Assembly (NCBI GenBank): GCA_964020085.1
Contig: OZ026604.1
Location: forward strand, 15,866,455 to 15,930,454
Direction: 5' to 3'
DNA: 64,000 nt
From: Micromussa lordhowensis
Lineage: Eukaryota; Cnidaria; Anthozoa; Scleractinia; Lobophylliidae
The notes under the pieces are model-generated. The model ran no database searches and had not been told where the DNA came from. It worked only from the letters and a program-made list of their open reading frames with translations. This document shows, piece by piece, positions 62,646-64,000 of this stretch. Numbering within the stretch: the first letter of the stretch is position 1; each line of letters begins with the position of its first letter. The position numbers and the translations under genes were made by a program.

Positions 62646-63689
62646 TGCGGGTGTATTGGACATGTGTGCATTAGATTGGCTGGAGTAGATGGTCCTTGGT
62701 TAAGATAAAAACTGAAAATTTCAGTTTTAATTAACCCATTGACTCCCGAATGAAATTGCACGCGACATACCCCTAAATTCCCTCGGCGATTTTTGACTTT
62801 TCAGAGCCAGCACGAGCGCTAAAAATAAACCATATGCGCAGTAACCACAGACACAAGATCAGGTTTCAAGACTTCGTTTATTTAAAGTTTAATATTTGAA
62901 GGGCCAAAAGATTAAAAAATATCAACAAAAAGAACTCAATATGATGTGTAGAATTTCTAAGAAAACAAGAAATTATATTTTTTCTTTGCCGCGCGACAAA
63001 AGCCGAGAAAATTGAAGATGCAAAAATGAGTTAATTTTTTACTTCAGAGGACAAAACGAGACCGGATACCACAGAATTTCTGTTCTTTTACTATCACTGA
63101 AAACATTTGAGAAAACACCAGAAAATGAAGGTGACACAATGTAAAAACCAATTTAAAAAGAAGAAATCAGATAATTTCTTCGCCGCATGACGAAATAATA
63201 CAGCACAACGCAAGAAAAATGAAAGTGGTACATTAAAAAGCCACCAAATAAGGCCAATTATTTTGAGATAAATCATATTTCAACTGTGTTAATTTAGTGC
63301 CCACTTAGTTCTTTTCTCAGAAGTTCTGTAGTAGCTGAATAAGACTCGAAAAAATATATTTGAGCGAAGCGAATAAACTAAACAAACAAACCACGCGGGT
63401 CGCCGTAAATTAAATATGCAGAAATCAAGCGGGCAAAAATACTGTTCACTTTCAAAACCTAAAATCCCAAGATAAAGGCAACCAAATGGAAGAAACGTGA
63501 CAGGAAGCTCAATAGCAATAAATTTTAATTCAACATGAGGCAAAAAACTCATCTAAAAGCAAAAAAATGTTTGCAGACGTGCTTCGTTGGTTTTCGCACG
63601 GTCGGTTACGGGCGGCACGGGAGTCAATGGGTTAAAACAGGACCAGTCTCAAAACTGTTGTCATGACAACAGCACAACAGTTGTCATTT
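62646..63689. other. Non-coding AT-rich DNA, no gene seen
   Basis: The start of the stretch (CATTGACTCCCGAATGAAAT) and its end (CGGGAGTCAATGGGTT near 63618-63634) are mirrored, hinting at an old inverted-repeat element of about 0.9 kb between about 62739 and 63634. No coding sequence inside. Confidence 0.45.
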
Positions 63690-63965
63690 TGTTTCTTTTG
63701 TGATGTACATTTCTGGTGCCAAGTTTGAAGAACACTGCTTCAACGTTTCCAGATATATTCTTTATTCAGTATTTTACTATTCTAGTTGCAAACCTCATGA
63801 TGTCATCACTTTCCTAATTTACATAATACAAAAATGTCAATATCTCTAAAATGAAAAAAAGGTATTCCAAAAAGAAAAATGCCATTCTTCTTTATTTTGA
63901 AATGATTATTTATTTTCAAATAAGCAGCAATTATTTTTCATTTCATAGGCACTTTAAGCAATTGG
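63690..63965 (-). repeat. Inverted copy of dispersed repeat at 35941-36202
   Basis: Contains the reverse complements of the marker phrases of the left copy, such as TGTACATTTCTGGTGCCAAG, ATGATGTCATCACTTTCCTA and TTTCATTTCATAGGCACTTT. It is not interrupted by tRNA-like units. Confidence 0.75.
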
Positions 63966-64000
63966 AATCTCCAATTGCTTAAGTAAAACACTAAGAGCTT

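Overview
The window is animal nuclear DNA: genes are split by canonical GT-AG introns, coding density is low, and most of the sequence is transposable elements and their debris. The element mix (a two-gene IS630/Tc1-like element, an ISL2EU-like element with THAP and YqaJ proteins, Penelope-like GIY-YIG remnants, a piggyBac, a Polinton) suits a cnidarian, most likely an anthozoan or stony coral. That assignment is inference, not proof.

Host gene. Five exons on the minus strand (33757-34253, 12952-13178, 2596-2655, 552-717, 133-224) have canonical splice sites and compatible phases at every junction. Together they look like the middle of an ARHGAP18/28-family Rho GTPase-activating protein, running up to the start of the RhoGAP domain. 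The gene runs off the left edge, and its 5' exons were not found. Its introns (about 20.6, 10.3 and 1.9 kb) are filled with mobile elements.

Left part (1-34 kb). In order: a tRNA-derived SINE, a pogo/Tigger end, a fold-back repeat, a decayed piggyBac, a Penelope-like remnant between diverged direct repeats, a dead Tc1 transposase, a second GIY-YIG remnant between inverted repeats, a two-gene DD38E element (13603-16587), a LINE, a tandem duplication, a tyrosine-recombinase scrap, a hAT element split by an ISL2EU-like element (24389-28294, TSD AT), and a second LINE.

Middle (34-39.8 kb). A hAT-type MITE, a long trinucleotide microsatellite, a block of tRNA-like 253-bp repeats arranged head-to-tail and then inverted, and about nine degenerate copies of a 150-bp tandem repeat rich in ACGGTCCGT.

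Right part (39.8-60.9 kb), the main find. A Ty3/gypsy retrotransposon with 164-bp LTRs has its pol frame interrupted between protease and reverse transcriptase by a 15-kb Polinton/Maverick (virus-like self-synthesising transposon; 41650-56620, TSD 5-6 bp). The Polinton has about 152-bp terminal inverted repeats, each itself a large palindrome. It carries a protein-primed DNA polymerase B, a retroviral-type integrase, an A32/FtsK-like packaging ATPase, double and single jelly-roll capsid proteins, and about twelve small or unrecognised proteins, many with membrane segments. Most of its start codons are preceded within about 15 bp by a short TATA-like motif. The copy is damaged by three in-frame TAA codons and several one-base frameshifts, the clearest of them in homopolymers. 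No maturation protease was recognised.

Far right (61-64 kb). AT-rich DNA with a second degenerate tandem array and an inverted copy of the dispersed repeat seen at 35.94-36.2 kb.
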